Shown here in pieces: positions 53,537-63,135 of a stretch of 64,000 nt of DNA (position 1 is its first letter; each line of letters starts with the position of its first letter). The notes under the pieces are model-generated. The model worked only from the letters and a program-made list of their open reading frames with translations. It ran no database searches and was not told the DNA's origin. The DNA lies in contig CALKXD010000019.1 in NCBI GenBank assembly GCA_938003855.1, forward strand, positions 1 through 64,000, in the 5' to 3' direction. Source of the DNA: an uncultured Granulosicoccaceae bacterium. Its GTDB lineage: Bacteria; Pseudomonadota; Gammaproteobacteria; Granulosicoccales; Granulosicoccaceae. A program made the translations under genes and the position numbers.

Positions 53537-54145
53537 TCAGGTGTTGGCCAGACGTGACGCAACGTTTTCCCAGTTGACCAGTTTGTCGAGGAAATTGCTG
53601 AGGTAGACCGGGCGCTTGTTGCGGAAGTCGATGTAGTAGGAATGCTCCCAGACGTCGCAACCAAGCAAAGCGGTTTGATTGAAGCACAACGGGTTAACAC
53701 CGTTTTCTGTTTTAGTGACTTTTAGCGAACCGTCGGTGTCGACGACCAGCCAGCACCAGCCCGAGCCAAACTGGCCGGCGCCAGCGGCGGCGAATTCTTC
53801 TTTGAATTTATCGACTGAGCCGAAGCCGTCGTTAAGGCGTGACTCAAGCTCGGAAGGCATGCTGTTGCCACCGGGGCCCATCATTTCCCAGAACTGCATG
53901 TGGTTCCAGTGTTGGGAGGCGTTGTTGAAGATGCCATTCTGGGCAACATCGCCAGCGGCGTAGGTGCCTTTGATGATCTCTTCGAGTGATTTGTTTTCCC
54001 ACTCGGTGCCTGCAATCAGCTTATTGCCATTGTCGACATAGGCTTTGTGGTGGAGGTCGTGATGGAATTCAAGAGTCTCTTTTGACATGCCTGCATCGGC
54101 GAGAGCATCGTGTGCGTAGGGGAGATCGGGTAATTCGAAAGCCAT
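53537..54145 (-). CDS. sodB: Superoxide dismutase [Fe]
   Basis: A 202-residue Fe/Mn-type superoxide dismutase converting superoxide to peroxide and oxygen. Metal ligands are readable: His in L-E-F-H-H-D, His in S-Q-H-W-N-H, and Asp and His in D-V-W-E-H-S-Y-Y. G-A-G-Q-F-G-S-G-W-C-W is the conserved core, and the Gln at A-A-A-G-A-G-Q-F-type position and A-Q-N-G-I-F-N-N favour an iron enzyme. No signal peptide, so cytosolic. The sequence looks close to alphaproteobacterial versions by memory. Confidence 0.94.
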   Translation of the reverse strand: MAFELPDLPYAHDALADAGMSKETLEFHHDLHHKAYVDNGNKLIAGTEWENKSLEEIIKGTYAAGDVAQNGIFNNASQHWNHMQFWEMMGPGGNSMPSELESRLNDGFGSVDKFKEEFAAAGAGQFGSGWCWLVVDTDGSLKVTKTENGVNPLCFNQTALLGCDVWEHSYYIDFRNKRPVYLSNFLDKLVNWENVASRLANT

Positions 54146-54330
54146 TGGTCTGCCTCTGATGTTTGATGTGAAAATTCAGTGTTGCACTGCGGAGTTTATA
54201 CGAATTCCCGATCCCGCGATATCTGTGTGGGTGTGATGACTTTGCCTGTGCCACCGTAGAAATGTATCAAGAGACCGGGTACTAACCTGTTGACAGGCAG
54301 CCGTGTACACTGCCGTCTGATTCAGGTTTG

Positions 54331-54894
54331 ATGGAAACTATGACTGAACTCTGGTTATTCGGTTACGGGTCATTGATATGGCGCCCGGATTTTAATTATG
54401 TGGAAAAGCGGGTCGGCCGTATTAGCGGCTGGACGCGTCGATTCTGGCAGGGTTCACACGATCATCGTGGTGTGCCTGACGCCCCCGGTCGCGTTGTGAC
54501 GTTAATTCCCGACCTTGCCGGCAGTTGCGATGGTATGGCTTTTCGTATTCCCCCGGACGAGGTCGCGGGGGTGGTTGAGCAACTCGACTATCGAGAGAAA
54601 AACGGTTACGAACGACATCAGATCGATTGTCAGTTAGCGCCGGTAGAGTGCGGTGGTAAGGTACTACCGGCAACCACCGTCAATTGCCTTGTTTATCTAG
54701 CCGGTCAATCCAATCACGCGTTTCTCGGGGAAGCACCCATGGCGCAGATTGCCGCCCAGATTGAACGCTCACAGGGTCCCAGTGGTTCGAACCGGGAGTA
54801 CTTGCTTGAGTTGGCTGCAGCGCTGCGCGAGCACAGTCTGGAAGACGAGCATGTCTTCGAGCTTGAACGTCTGTTACATCGCTGCGCTGAATAG
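54331..54894 (+). CDS. ChaC-like gamma-glutamylcyclotransferase
   Basis: A 187-residue cytosolic protein. The substrate-binding G-Y-G-S-L is in W-L-F-G-Y-G-S-L-I-W, and the catalytic Glu is in L-D-Y-R-E-K-N-G-Y-E. ChaC-type enzymes cleave the gamma-glutamyl bond of glutathione, giving 5-oxoproline and Cys-Gly. Length fits the bacterial ChaC family. The ATGs at 54331 and 54340 are both possible; a TTG just upstream is less likely. It is divergent from sodB, and both concern redox chemistry. Confidence 0.9.
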   Translation: METMTELWLFGYGSLIWRPDFNYVEKRVGRISGWTRRFWQGSHDHRGVPDAPGRVVTLIPDLAGSCDGMAFRIPPDEVAGVVEQLDYREKNGYERHQIDCQLAPVECGGKVLPATTVNCLVYLAGQSNHAFLGEAPMAQIAAQIERSQGPSGSNREYLLELAAALREHSLEDEHVFELERLLHRCAE

Positions 54895-54914
54895 CCTGTT
54901 TGCGCCGTTGGTTT

Positions 54915-56096
54915 TCAGGACGGTGCAGAGGCGGGCATTAACTGTTCGACAAGCTGCACCCAGTAGGAGCACCCATAGGGAATTGCCTCGTCGTTGAAGT
55001 CGTATTCGGGGTGATGCAGGTTTGCGGTATCGCCATTGCCAAGAAATATAAATGCGCCGGGTCGGGCGTTGAGCATAAAGGAAAAGTCTTCCCCGCCCAT
55101 TAGCGGGAGTGCATCGTCGTCGACCTGATGTTCTCCGACCACGCTGCGGGCGATGTTGGCGGCCTGGCGGGTTTGCTCGGCGGCGTTAACCGTTACCGGG
55201 TAGTTGCGCTGGTAGTCAAACACCGCTGTGGTGCCCATCGCCAGTGCCGTGTGCTCGACGACTTCAGCCATGCGTTTCTCAATCTGATCCCGGATATCAG
55301 GGGACAATGTTCGCACCGTACCTTTGAGGTGTACTTGCTGCGGGATAACATTGAATGCACTGGAATCGGTGTGGAATGAGGTGACCGAAACCACCGCGTT
55401 TTCCAGCGGGTCGACGTTGCGCGAGACCAGGGTTTGCAGGGCCAGCGTGATTTGCGCAGCGGCAATGGTTGGATCGACGCAATTGTGCGGCATCGCTGCG
55501 TGACCGCCGACACCGGAGATCTCGATCATGAACAAGTCTGTCGCTGCCATAAAAGGGCCGCTTCGAATGGTGAATTTGCCAACCGGCACTCCGGGCATGT
55601 TGTGCATGCCGAACACCTGATCAATCCCGAAACGTTCCATCATGCCGTCGTTGACCATTTCGCGGCCGCCACCACCGCCTTCTTCGGCCGGCTGAAAAAT
55701 CACTGCCACATCACCGCTGAAGTTGCGTGTTTCGCACAAATACTTTGCCGCCCCCAGCAGCATGGCGGTGTGCCCGTCGTGACCACAGGCGTGCATTTTT
55801 CCGTCGGTGAGAGAGGCGTGTGGAAGTCCGGTCGCCTCCAGAATCGGCAGGGCGTCCATGTCAGCCCGCAATCCGATGACCTGTTGAGTCTCGCTGTTTT
55901 TGCCTTTAATCAAGCCGACAACACCGGTTTTGCCGATGCCTTCGACGACTTCATCCACGCCGAATTCGCGTAATTTACCGGCCACCAGGCCAGCAGTCCG
56001 GTGGACATCGAAAAGCAGTTCCGGCTGGCTGTGGATATCACGGCGCCAGGCGGTAATCTCTGGCAGCAGGTCGGCAAAACGATTCACTATCGGCAT
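54915..56096 (-). CDS. M20-family amidohydrolase (hippurate hydrolase/HipO-like)
   Basis: A 393-residue metallohydrolase. The metal-binding residues appear in G-L-R-A-D-M-D-A-L-P, H-A-C-G-H-D-G-H-T and P-A-E-E-G-G-G-G. The family removes acyl or amino-acid groups from N-acyl amino acids such as hippurate or indoleacetyl conjugates. I start at M-P-I-V-N-R-F; five more codons are possible upstream. No signal peptide. It converges on the ChaC-like gene (gap about 20 bases) and diverges from the second peptide ABC operon, so it may process imported amides. Confidence 0.92.
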   Translation of the reverse strand: MPIVNRFADLLPEITAWRRDIHSQPELLFDVHRTAGLVAGKLREFGVDEVVEGIGKTGVVGLIKGKNSETQQVIGLRADMDALPILEATGLPHASLTDGKMHACGHDGHTAMLLGAAKYLCETRNFSGDVAVIFQPAEEGGGGGREMVNDGMMERFGIDQVFGMHNMPGVPVGKFTIRSGPFMAATDLFMIEISGVGGHAAMPHNCVDPTIAAAQITLALQTLVSRNVDPLENAVVSVTSFHTDSSAFNVIPQQVHLKGTVRTLSPDIRDQIEKRMAEVVEHTALAMGTTAVFDYQRNYPVTVNAAEQTRQAANIARSVVGEHQVDDDALPLMGGEDFSFMLNARPGAFIFLGNGDTANLHHPEYDFNDEAIPYGCSYWVQLVEQLMPASAPS

Positions 56097-56326
56097 GTGG
56101 GTTTCTCTCAACGGGTCTGGCGGTTAGTAACCCGCCACAGGGATATTGCAGTCTCGGCACACAGGGCGTCGGATTGAGGTTACCGAGAGCATGCATCGGG
56201 CTGCCGGATGGCGCAAGCGGTGATCATCGCACCGTGATCAGGTTATTTGTTTATTTTGCGTCAGCTTGTGTTGCACATTCCGGGCGTTAGTGTTGTAGTT
56301 GAGCCCGAGTGGAACATCGTGAACGA

Positions 56327-57349
56327 ATGACTGATTCTGTAGCACCGACAACTGTCCTCGAGGTTAGCGACCTCAAAACAGTTTTTAAAACCCGTGACGG
56401 CGCAGTACATGCGGTCAATGGAGTAAGTTTTTCTGTCGCAACCGGGGAGCTGCTGGGAGTTGTCGGCGAGAGCGGCTCCGGCAAAAGTGTGACGATGATG
56501 TCGCTGCTGAAGTTGCTGCCGAGTCCACCAGCCGAAATTGTCGAAGGCTCTGTGCGCTTCGAGGGCCGCGATGTCCTGTCGATGGACGACGAGCAAATGC
56601 GCGCCCTGCGCGGGGGCGATATCGGCTTTGTCTTCCAGGATCCAATGACTTCCCTCAATCCGGTATTCACGGTCGGATTTCAAATTGTTGAGTCGTTGCG
56701 TGAGCATCTGGATATCAGTAAAAAGGACGCCCGCAAGCGTGCCGCCGAGCTACTCGCGAAGGTAGGCATAGCGCAACCCGAGCAACGCTTGAAAGACTAC
56801 CCGCACCAGTTTTCCGGCGGCATGCGGCAACGGGTAATGATTGCTATGGCACTTGCCTGCCAGCCCAAGCTGCTGATCGCTGACGAACCAACCACTGCAC
56901 TTGACGTTACCATTCAAGCACAAATACTCGAGCTCATTCGCGAGCTGCGCAATGATCAGGGCATGGGCATTATCTGGATCACACACGACCTGGGAGTAGT
57001 CGCCGGTATTGCCGACCGGGTGATGGTGATGTACGGCGGACAAATCGTTGAGCACGCCAGGGTGGCTGATCTGTTTAAAAACCCCCGACACCCCTATACC
57101 AAAGCGCTGCTGGCGACGATTCCGAGTGTCGATGCAAGCCGATCCGAGCGACTTTACTCTATCGCCGGACAACCACCGAACCTATCACAGCACCCGACCA
57201 GTTGTCCGTTTGCACCGCGCTGTGAACACGCCTTTGACCGTTGCCTGAAAGAAAATCCGCCGGTCATGCAGGTAAGTGACAATCACGACGTCGCCTGCTG
57301 GCTGGGGCGCGAGCCCACCGACGATATTCCGCTTCGAGGTAATTTCTAG
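56327..57349 (+). CDS. Peptide ABC transporter ATP-binding protein, DppD type
   Basis: A 340-residue ATPase with Walker A G-E-S-G-S-G-K-S, signature F-S-G-G-M-R-Q-R and Walker B L-L-I-A-D-E-P. The C-terminal oligopeptide-transporter tail with three cysteines (C-P-F-A-P-R-C and C-L-K-E) is present, typically binding an iron-sulfur cluster or structural metal. The ATG at 56327 is favoured; a GTG at 56309 is possible. Its TAG stop shares a G with the GTG start of the next gene, indicating coupling. Confidence 0.93.
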   Translation: MTDSVAPTTVLEVSDLKTVFKTRDGAVHAVNGVSFSVATGELLGVVGESGSGKSVTMMSLLKLLPSPPAEIVEGSVRFEGRDVLSMDDEQMRALRGGDIGFVFQDPMTSLNPVFTVGFQIVESLREHLDISKKDARKRAAELLAKVGIAQPEQRLKDYPHQFSGGMRQRVMIAMALACQPKLLIADEPTTALDVTIQAQILELIRELRNDQGMGIIWITHDLGVVAGIADRVMVMYGGQIVEHARVADLFKNPRHPYTKALLATIPSVDASRSERLYSIAGQPPNLSQHPTSCPFAPRCEHAFDRCLKENPPVMQVSDNHDVACWLGREPTDDIPLRGNF

Positions 57350-58356
57350 TGACACAGCAGGCGTCGGAAATCAATTCGACCGCGGAAGATCAGGTGCTGC
57401 TGCAAGTCAGCAATTTGAGCATGCACTTTCCGATCTATCAGGGCTTGATGCGTCGGCAGGTCGGTGAAGTAAAGGCCGTTGATGATATCTCTTTTGATAC
57501 CTATCGGGGCGAAACACTGGGTCTGGTCGGAGAGAGCGGTTGCGGGAAATCTACCGCGGGCCGTGCAATCCTGAAACTCTACCAGCCAACAGCCGGGCGC
57601 GTTATGCTGGATGGTGTCGACGTGACGCAAATGGAAGGCGAGCAATTGCGTGCCCTGCGTACAGACATGCAGATGATTTTCCAGGACCCGCAAGCCTGTC
57701 TCAACCCGCGCATGACCGTCGGCTCTATTATTGCCGAACCGCTCGATGAGCACACCCGATTGAAACGCGCGCAAAAGCGAGAGCGTGTTCGGGAGCTACT
57801 TGACGCGGTGGGTATGAACCCGGCATTCGAAAACCGTTATCCGCACGAGTTTTCAGGGGGTCAGCGTCAACGTATCGGGATAGCCCGTGCGCTGGCGTTA
57901 GAGCCTAAGTTTATCGTTTGCGATGAGCCGATAGCAGCGCTTGATGTCTCTATTCAGGCACAGGTTGTTAATTTGCTGGAAGACCTGCAAAGCCAGCTTA
58001 ACCTGACGTATCTATTTATCAGTCACGACCTATCCATGGTGCGTCATATCGCGGACCGCATAGCCGTGATGTATCTTGGTAAACTGGTCGAGCTCGCGCC
58101 CCGGCAACGGCTTTATAGTTTGCCTCAACACCCTTACACCAAAGCCCTGTTGTCTGCGGTGCCGGAGCCCAACCCTGAAACCGAGGCTGTACGCGAGAGA
58201 ATAATCCTGCAGGGGGATGTTCCGAGTCCGGCCAACCCGCCGAGCGGGTGTAATTTTTCAACTCGTTGCCCTGTCGCCGAAGCAAGATGCCGTACCGAAA
58301 TTCCGGCGTGGCGGGAACTGGACAGCGGGCATTTTGTTGCTTGCCATATGGTATAG
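57349..58356 (+). CDS. Peptide ABC transporter ATP-binding protein, DppF type
   Basis: A 335-residue partner ATPase with [16 protein letters not shown] and F-I-V-C-D-E-P. The tail C-P-V-A-E-A-R-C matches the DppF/OppF C-terminal extension. It starts at a GTG overlapping the previous stop by one base. Unlike the first operon, D and F subunits are separate genes here. Confidence 0.93.
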   Translation: MTQQASEINSTAEDQVLLQVSNLSMHFPIYQGLMRRQVGEVKAVDDISFDTYRGETLGLVGESGCGKSTAGRAILKLYQPTAGRVMLDGVDVTQMEGEQLRALRTDMQMIFQDPQACLNPRMTVGSIIAEPLDEHTRLKRAQKRERVRELLDAVGMNPAFENRYPHEFSGGQRQRIGIARALALEPKFIVCDEPIAALDVSIQAQVVNLLEDLQSQLNLTYLFISHDLSMVRHIADRIAVMYLGKLVELAPRQRLYSLPQHPYTKALLSAVPEPNPETEAVRERIILQGDVPSPANPPSGCNFSTRCPVAEARCRTEIPAWRELDSGHFVACHMV

Positions 58357-58409
58357 TTGATGGTGCGGTTTGCACTCTATGGCCTTACATATTCTTTAAA
58401 GGAGCTGCT

Positions 58410-60107
58410 ATGAAAAAAACACTTTTGGTTGCTGCCCTCGCGGCAGGATTCTATAACGGGACAGCTGTTGCCGACCGAGGCACCGATGGTCAGTTGAAGA
58501 TCATCTACTGGCAGGCTGTTTCTATATTAAACCCGTTTCTGTCTTCAGGTACCAAAGATATAGAAGCGTCATCACTGGTGGTTGAGCCACTGGCAAAGTA
58601 TGACGAGAAGGGCAACATGGTGGCCAACCTGGTTGATGAAATACCGACGATTGAAAACGGCGGTGTCTCGGAAGACCTGAAAAGCATCACCTGGAAACTA
58701 AGCGATGGCCTGATCTGGTCGGATGGCACGAAGGTCACATCAGCCGATGTCGCTTTTACTGCCGCCTATTGCATGCACCCGGAAGGGGGCTGTGCGCAGA
58801 TTTCAAACTTCACTGATGTGGAATCCGTAGAAGAAGTCGATGAATCTACTGTCAAAGTGAACTTCTCGGTAGCCAAGCCTTTTCCTTACGGGCCATTTGT
58901 CGGGTCACAGTCGCCGATTATTCAAAAAGCGCAATTTGAAAACTGCATGGGCGCCAAAGCCCCTGAATGTACCGAGCAGAACTTTGGTCCTGTCGGCACT
59001 GGACCGTTTGTCGCCACCGAATTCAAGGCTAATGATGTAGTCGCTTACAGCGTCAATGAAAATTATCGCGACCCGGCCAAGCCTGCATTTTCAAGTGTGG
59101 TGCTGAAAGGGGGTGGCGATGCCGCGTCAGCTGCGCGTTCTGTTCTGGAAACAGGTGAGTTCGATTACGCCTGGAACCTTCAGGTTGAGCCTGAAATTCT
59201 CGATCAGATGGCCCAGGGCGGCAAGGGCATGGTTGTCTCTGCTTACGGTACCTCCGTTGAGCGACTGATGGTTAACCTTACCAACCCCGACCCTGCTCTG
59301 GGTGATAAACGTGGCACCATTGAAGGCGGAGCCCATCCGTTCCTCAGCGATCTCGCGGTCAGGCAAGCACTGTCACTTGCAATCGATCGGCAGACATTGG
59401 TTGATGTGGGCTACGGCGATGCCGGTCAGGTAACTTGCAACGTATTGCCGGCCCCTGATGTCTATGCGTCCACCGCCAATGATGCCTGCAAGCAACAGGA
59501 TATGGCTGCGGCTAAAAAGTTACTCGACGACGCCGGCTGGGTGCCGGGTAGTGACGGTATCCGTGCCAAAGACGGCGTGCGAATCTCTATTCTCTATCAA
59601 ACGTCAACCAACTCGGTTCGCCAGGCAACGCAGGCGCTGATCAAACAGTGGTGGGCTGAGCTCGGTGTTGAAACAGAATTGCGGAATATAGACGGCGGTG
59701 TGTTCTTCGGCGGCGATCAGTCCAGCCCCGATACCTTCCAGAAGTTCTTTGCCGATATAGAAATGTACACCAACAACTTCGACGGTACTGATCCCGAGAA
59801 GTACATGGCCAACTGGCATTGCAGCGATATCCCGAGTCCGGCGAATCAGTGGCTGGGAAGCAACATGCCACGTTATTGCAACGCGGAGTATGATGCACTG
59901 GTAGCAGAAATGGGCACCGCAGCAAAACTGGAAGATCGCGCAGCACTGGCAAAAAAGATGAACGACATGCTGATGCAGGACGTTGCCATGATCCCGTTGA
60001 TTCACCGTGGTGGTGTGTCTGCGCATGCCACAACACTTGAGGGTGTTCGTATGAACGAATGGGATTCTGAACTTTGGAATGCCGCTGACTGGAGTCGTGC
60101 CAAGTAG
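58410..60107 (+). CDS. Peptide ABC transporter substrate-binding protein (SBP_bac_5)
   Basis: A 565-residue periplasmic protein with a Sec signal peptide (M-K-K-T-L-L-V-A-A-L-A-A-G-F to A-V-A). It has family 5 features: P-F-L-S-S-G-T-K-D, W-K-L-S-D-G-L-I-W-S-D-G-T-K and G-P-V-G-T-G-P-F. A cluster of cysteines (Cys near C-M-H-P-E-G-G-C, N-C-M-G, E-C-T-E-Q) is more than usual and may form disulfides. The start ATG follows GGAG. The binding-protein gene lies between the ATPase genes and the permease genes. Confidence 0.93.
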   Translation: MKKTLLVAALAAGFYNGTAVADRGTDGQLKIIYWQAVSILNPFLSSGTKDIEASSLVVEPLAKYDEKGNMVANLVDEIPTIENGGVSEDLKSITWKLSDGLIWSDGTKVTSADVAFTAAYCMHPEGGCAQISNFTDVESVEEVDESTVKVNFSVAKPFPYGPFVGSQSPIIQKAQFENCMGAKAPECTEQNFGPVGTGPFVATEFKANDVVAYSVNENYRDPAKPAFSSVVLKGGGDAASAARSVLETGEFDYAWNLQVEPEILDQMAQGGKGMVVSAYGTSVERLMVNLTNPDPALGDKRGTIEGGAHPFLSDLAVRQALSLAIDRQTLVDVGYGDAGQVTCNVLPAPDVYASTANDACKQQDMAAAKKLLDDAGWVPGSDGIRAKDGVRISILYQTSTNSVRQATQALIKQWWAELGVETELRNIDGGVFFGGDQSSPDTFQKFFADIEMYTNNFDGTDPEKYMANWHCSDIPSPANQWLGSNMPRYCNAEYDALVAEMGTAAKLEDRAALAKKMNDMLMQDVAMIPLIHRGGVSAHATTLEGVRMNEWDSELWNAADWSRAK

Positions 60108-60131
60108 GCTCTGACCATCAGCACTAGTAAC

Positions 60132-60164
60132 AGCACTGACCGCGGTATCGCGGTCAGTGCTTTT
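60132..60164 (+). terminator. Strong hairpin with short T-run between binding protein and permease genes
   Basis: AGCACTGACCGCG and CGCGGTCAGTGCT form a perfect 13-base-pair stem around GTAT, followed by TTT. It should stop most transcripts after the binding-protein gene, giving excess binding protein over permeases, or stabilise its mRNA 3' end. Confidence 0.8.
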
Positions 60165-60178
60165 GAAAAGACACCCTC

Positions 60179-61192
60179 ATGCTGAACTATGCAATTCGCA
60201 GATTACTGTTTGCGATCCCCACCCTGCTGATCATCAGTTTTCTGATCTTTGCCATTCTGGATCTGGCGCCGAATGATCCGACCGGCAATCTGCCGCTGAC
60301 TATCCCGCCTGAAGTACGCGAAAAAATCCGTATGGCACTGGGGCTGGGTGATCCCTTCCCGATACGCTACCTCAAATGGTTACAGCAATTTTTCATCAAT
60401 GAACCGCTGAATATCATAGAGCAGGCGTTCGGTATCACCATCGGTGACAGCGAGAATCGCCTGCGTGTGCAGTCGTGGGCGACGCGCAGTCCTGTCGTAG
60501 ATCTAATCATTGAGCGCACACCGCAAACCCTCTGGGTGGTCGGGATGTCTTATGTGGTTGGAATTCTTATCGCAATTCCGATCGGAGTTATCTCGGCCTA
60601 TCGTCAGTACTCTGTGTTTGATCAGGTCGGTACATTTATTTCGATGATAGGTTTTTCAGTGCCGACTTTTTTCACCGGCTTGTTGTTTATCGTAATCTTC
60701 AGCTCAACGCTGGGCTGGCTGCCGTCAATCTACGATACAACGCATGAGGTCACTGATTTTGCGAGCTTCTGGTTTCAGGTCAAGCAGATGATTATGCCGG
60801 TGATGGTGCTTGCCTTGTTTAATGCTTCGCAGTTGTCGCGTTTTATGCGCGCTTCTATGCTCGATAACCTGTCTCAGGATTATGTACGCACTGCACGCGC
60901 GAAAGGCTTGAAAGAAAAAGTCGTGCTTCTGGTACACGTACTAAGAAATTCACTTATCCCGGTGGTGACGGTGATCGCTCTGGGTATTCCGCAGATCTTT
61001 GGCGGTGCGATAATTACCGAGCAGATTTTTCGTGTCAACGGACTGGGTCAGTTGCTGATTGTTGGAATTCAGGGGGCGGACATTCCTCTGGTCCAGACAC
61101 TCACTTTTATCTTCGCTATTTTGATCGTCTTCTTTAACCTGGTCGCAGATATCGTCTACGGCATGCTTGATCCGCGAATTCGCTATGAGTAA
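60179..61192 (+). CDS. Peptide ABC transporter permease, DppB type
   Basis: A 337-residue inner-membrane subunit with about six helices and the coupling motif R-T-A-R-A-K-G-L-K-E-K. The first periplasmic loop is longer than in the 318-residue permease of the other operon. It lies just after a strong hairpin, so its expression may be lower than that of the binding protein. Its stop overlaps the next ATG. Confidence 0.93.
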   Translation: MLNYAIRRLLFAIPTLLIISFLIFAILDLAPNDPTGNLPLTIPPEVREKIRMALGLGDPFPIRYLKWLQQFFINEPLNIIEQAFGITIGDSENRLRVQSWATRSPVVDLIIERTPQTLWVVGMSYVVGILIAIPIGVISAYRQYSVFDQVGTFISMIGFSVPTFFTGLLFIVIFSSTLGWLPSIYDTTHEVTDFASFWFQVKQMIMPVMVLALFNASQLSRFMRASMLDNLSQDYVRTARAKGLKEKVVLLVHVLRNSLIPVVTVIALGIPQIFGGAIITEQIFRVNGLGQLLIVGIQGADIPLVQTLTFIFAILIVFFNLVADIVYGMLDPRIRYE

Positions 61193-62105
61193 TGCAAGTA
61201 ACGTAGTAGCCGCCGAAGAGATGCCACAGCATCGATCCCTGTGGGGTGATGTCTGGTCGCAGTTTCGCACCCACAAAGGGGCGGTGGCCGGCGCCGCGGT
61301 ATTTTTTCTGATCGTATTAGGCGTGGTGCTGGGGCCTTACATCCACACGCTTGATCCACAGTTCCTGGACATCAGAAACAAAAACCTGGGACCATCGTTA
61401 GCTCATCCTATGGGCACTGACAATCTGGGTCGGGATACGCTCGCGCAGGTAATGGCCGGTGGCAGAGTGTCTCTGCTGGTTGGCATAGTAGCCATGTTGC
61501 TGTCGCTTGTGGTGGGTACCGCCATTGGCGTGCTGGCGGGCTTTTTCAAAAAGCTTGATGGCCCGTTGATGCGATTCACTGATTTGTTTCTGGCGCTGCC
61601 ATTACTGCCATTGCTGCTGGTGATCATTATGCTGTTCCGCGACTCCTTACGTGCCGCATTCGGTCCGGAAACCGGCATCTTTCTGCTGATCGTTTTTGTC
61701 ATTGGTATAACCAGCTGGATGCAGACAGCCAGAATTGTACGCGGTGATGTACTGGCGTTAAAGGAAATGGAGTTTGTGGTGGCTGCAAGAAGTATCGGTG
61801 CACCATCGCGTCGTATCATCAGTCGCCATATCCTGCCTAACGTACTGAGTCCTATAATGGTATCTGCCACGCTCGGTATTGCTAATGCGATCATCACTGA
61901 GTCGGCGCTTAGTTTTCTTGGTCTGGGCTTTCCATCCGACTTCCCCACCTGGGGCCGCTTGCTTTATGACGGTGCCAACTTTATGCAGTTGACCCCAGAG
62001 CGGGTTATATGGCCGGGGCTAGCGATATCGCTGACAGTGCTTAGCGTAAATTATATGGGTGACGGCCTGCGCGATGCACTTGATCCTAGAATACGTGGCC
62101 GTTGA
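61185..62105 (+). CDS. Peptide ABC transporter permease, DppC type
   Basis: A 306-residue permease with the conserved G-T-D-N-L-G-R-D-T-L-A-Q and coupling segment A-A-R-S-I-G-A-P-S-R-R. The ATG at 61185 overlaps the upstream stop by eight bases, a sign of coupled translation; a TTG start at 61167 is less likely. The TGA stop directly abuts the stop codon of the convergent HEAT-repeat gene. Confidence 0.93.
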   Translation: MSNASNVVAAEEMPQHRSLWGDVWSQFRTHKGAVAGAAVFFLIVLGVVLGPYIHTLDPQFLDIRNKNLGPSLAHPMGTDNLGRDTLAQVMAGGRVSLLVGIVAMLLSLVVGTAIGVLAGFFKKLDGPLMRFTDLFLALPLLPLLLVIIMLFRDSLRAAFGPETGIFLLIVFVIGITSWMQTARIVRGDVLALKEMEFVVAARSIGAPSRRIISRHILPNVLSPIMVSATLGIANAIITESALSFLGLGFPSDFPTWGRLLYDGANFMQLTPERVIWPGLAISLTVLSVNYMGDGLRDALDPRIRGR

Positions 62106-63131
62106 TTACTGGCGGGTACGCCTCACCGTGATGACGGCTTGCTCATAGCGGCTTTGAGTATCCAGCGACAGGGTTTTGTTTTCCAGCGCATACAATGCTG
62201 ATTGTCGTGTTACCTTGCTTTCCTGCGGGTTCTCAGCCACCGATAGCAGGGCATAGATAGCATCGTCCGACGGGCTTGCAACATTGCGCATTGCTGATGC
62301 TGATCGCGCTCTGACCACAGGGTTTGGATCACTGAGACCTTGCACCAGTACCGTGCTGGTATCCAGTGAAGGTTGCCAGCGGCCGATCAGGGAAACGCTG
62401 TGACTGCGCACGTCTGGATCGGGATGCTCTGACAGCAGCAGAAGATTATCGATAAGCAAAGTTCGCTGTGCGTCGGTGGTGCCGCCTGACGGGGTTGCCA
62501 GTACGTTCATCGTCGACACCAGTGTGGTCGGGTTGGTTTCGCTGGAAAGCAGATCTATAGCGATATCACGGGCGGCACTGCTGTGCGGCTGAATCCGGCT
62601 GAGTAACTCAAGCCCACGCTCGATAGATCCGGCTTCTCCGGAGTAGATAAGCGAGGCGGCGGTCTCGACGATTTCCGGATTGCGTGAGCCGGCCAGGAGT
62701 GCGGCCAGTTGCTTTGCTACCACCAGATCGGTGTTGGTGCGGAACTGAACCAGCAGCTCGGCCACCAGTGCCGGCTCTTTGCTGATTCGTCGTTCAAGTG
62801 ATTTAAATTCTTCTTCGGAGAGACGCTTTGCCCCGGCTTCAGCGATAACGTCTGCGTCTGGCAGAAGCGCTGGTCGGGGCGTTGCCGGATCGGTGTTCGG
62901 TAATGCCGGTATCCGCTGACCGGTATCTGATTGGCGATCTGACGCGTCGACCGTAGGCGTCGGAAGCCGGGATGAGGGGGCCTCGTTTGGGGATGCCGTG
63001 GTATTTTTTTCGTTGCTGACGAGCACCGGTTTATCCGGTGCCGTCAGGCGCTGATACACTAGCCAGCTGCCCGCTAACAGCGCGAGCGGCAGCAACATGC
63101 CTACTGACTGTGTGAACAGCGTTTTACGCAT
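62106..63131 (-). CDS. HEAT-repeat protein with N-terminal membrane anchor
   Basis: A 341-residue protein starting M-R-K-T-L-F-T-Q-S with one hydrophobic anchor (L-L-P-L-A-L-L-A-G-S-W-L) and a Pro/Ser/Thr linker. From about residue 190 onward are HEAT-like alpha repeats (P-D-V-R-S-H-S-V-S-L-I-G-R-W, P-V-V-R-A-R-S-A-S-A-M-R). These are protein-docking solenoids, here probably periplasmic. A longer frame start at 63236 would overlap the next gene, so ATG 63131 is chosen. It starts four bases after the stop of the leftward calcium-repeat/peptidoglycan-binding gene, suggesting one operon. Confidence 0.82.
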   Translation of the reverse strand: MRKTLFTQSVGMLLPLALLAGSWLVYQRLTAPDKPVLVSNEKNTTASPNEAPSSRLPTPTVDASDRQSDTGQRIPALPNTDPATPRPALLPDADVIAEAGAKRLSEEEFKSLERRISKEPALVAELLVQFRTNTDLVVAKQLAALLAGSRNPEIVETAASLIYSGEAGSIERGLELLSRIQPHSSAARDIAIDLLSSETNPTTLVSTMNVLATPSGGTTDAQRTLLIDNLLLLSEHPDPDVRSHSVSLIGRWQPSLDTSTVLVQGLSDPNPVVRARSASAMRNVASPSDDAIYALLSVAENPQESKVTRQSALYALENKTLSLDTQSRYEQAVITVRRTRQ

Positions 63132-63135
63132 GAGA

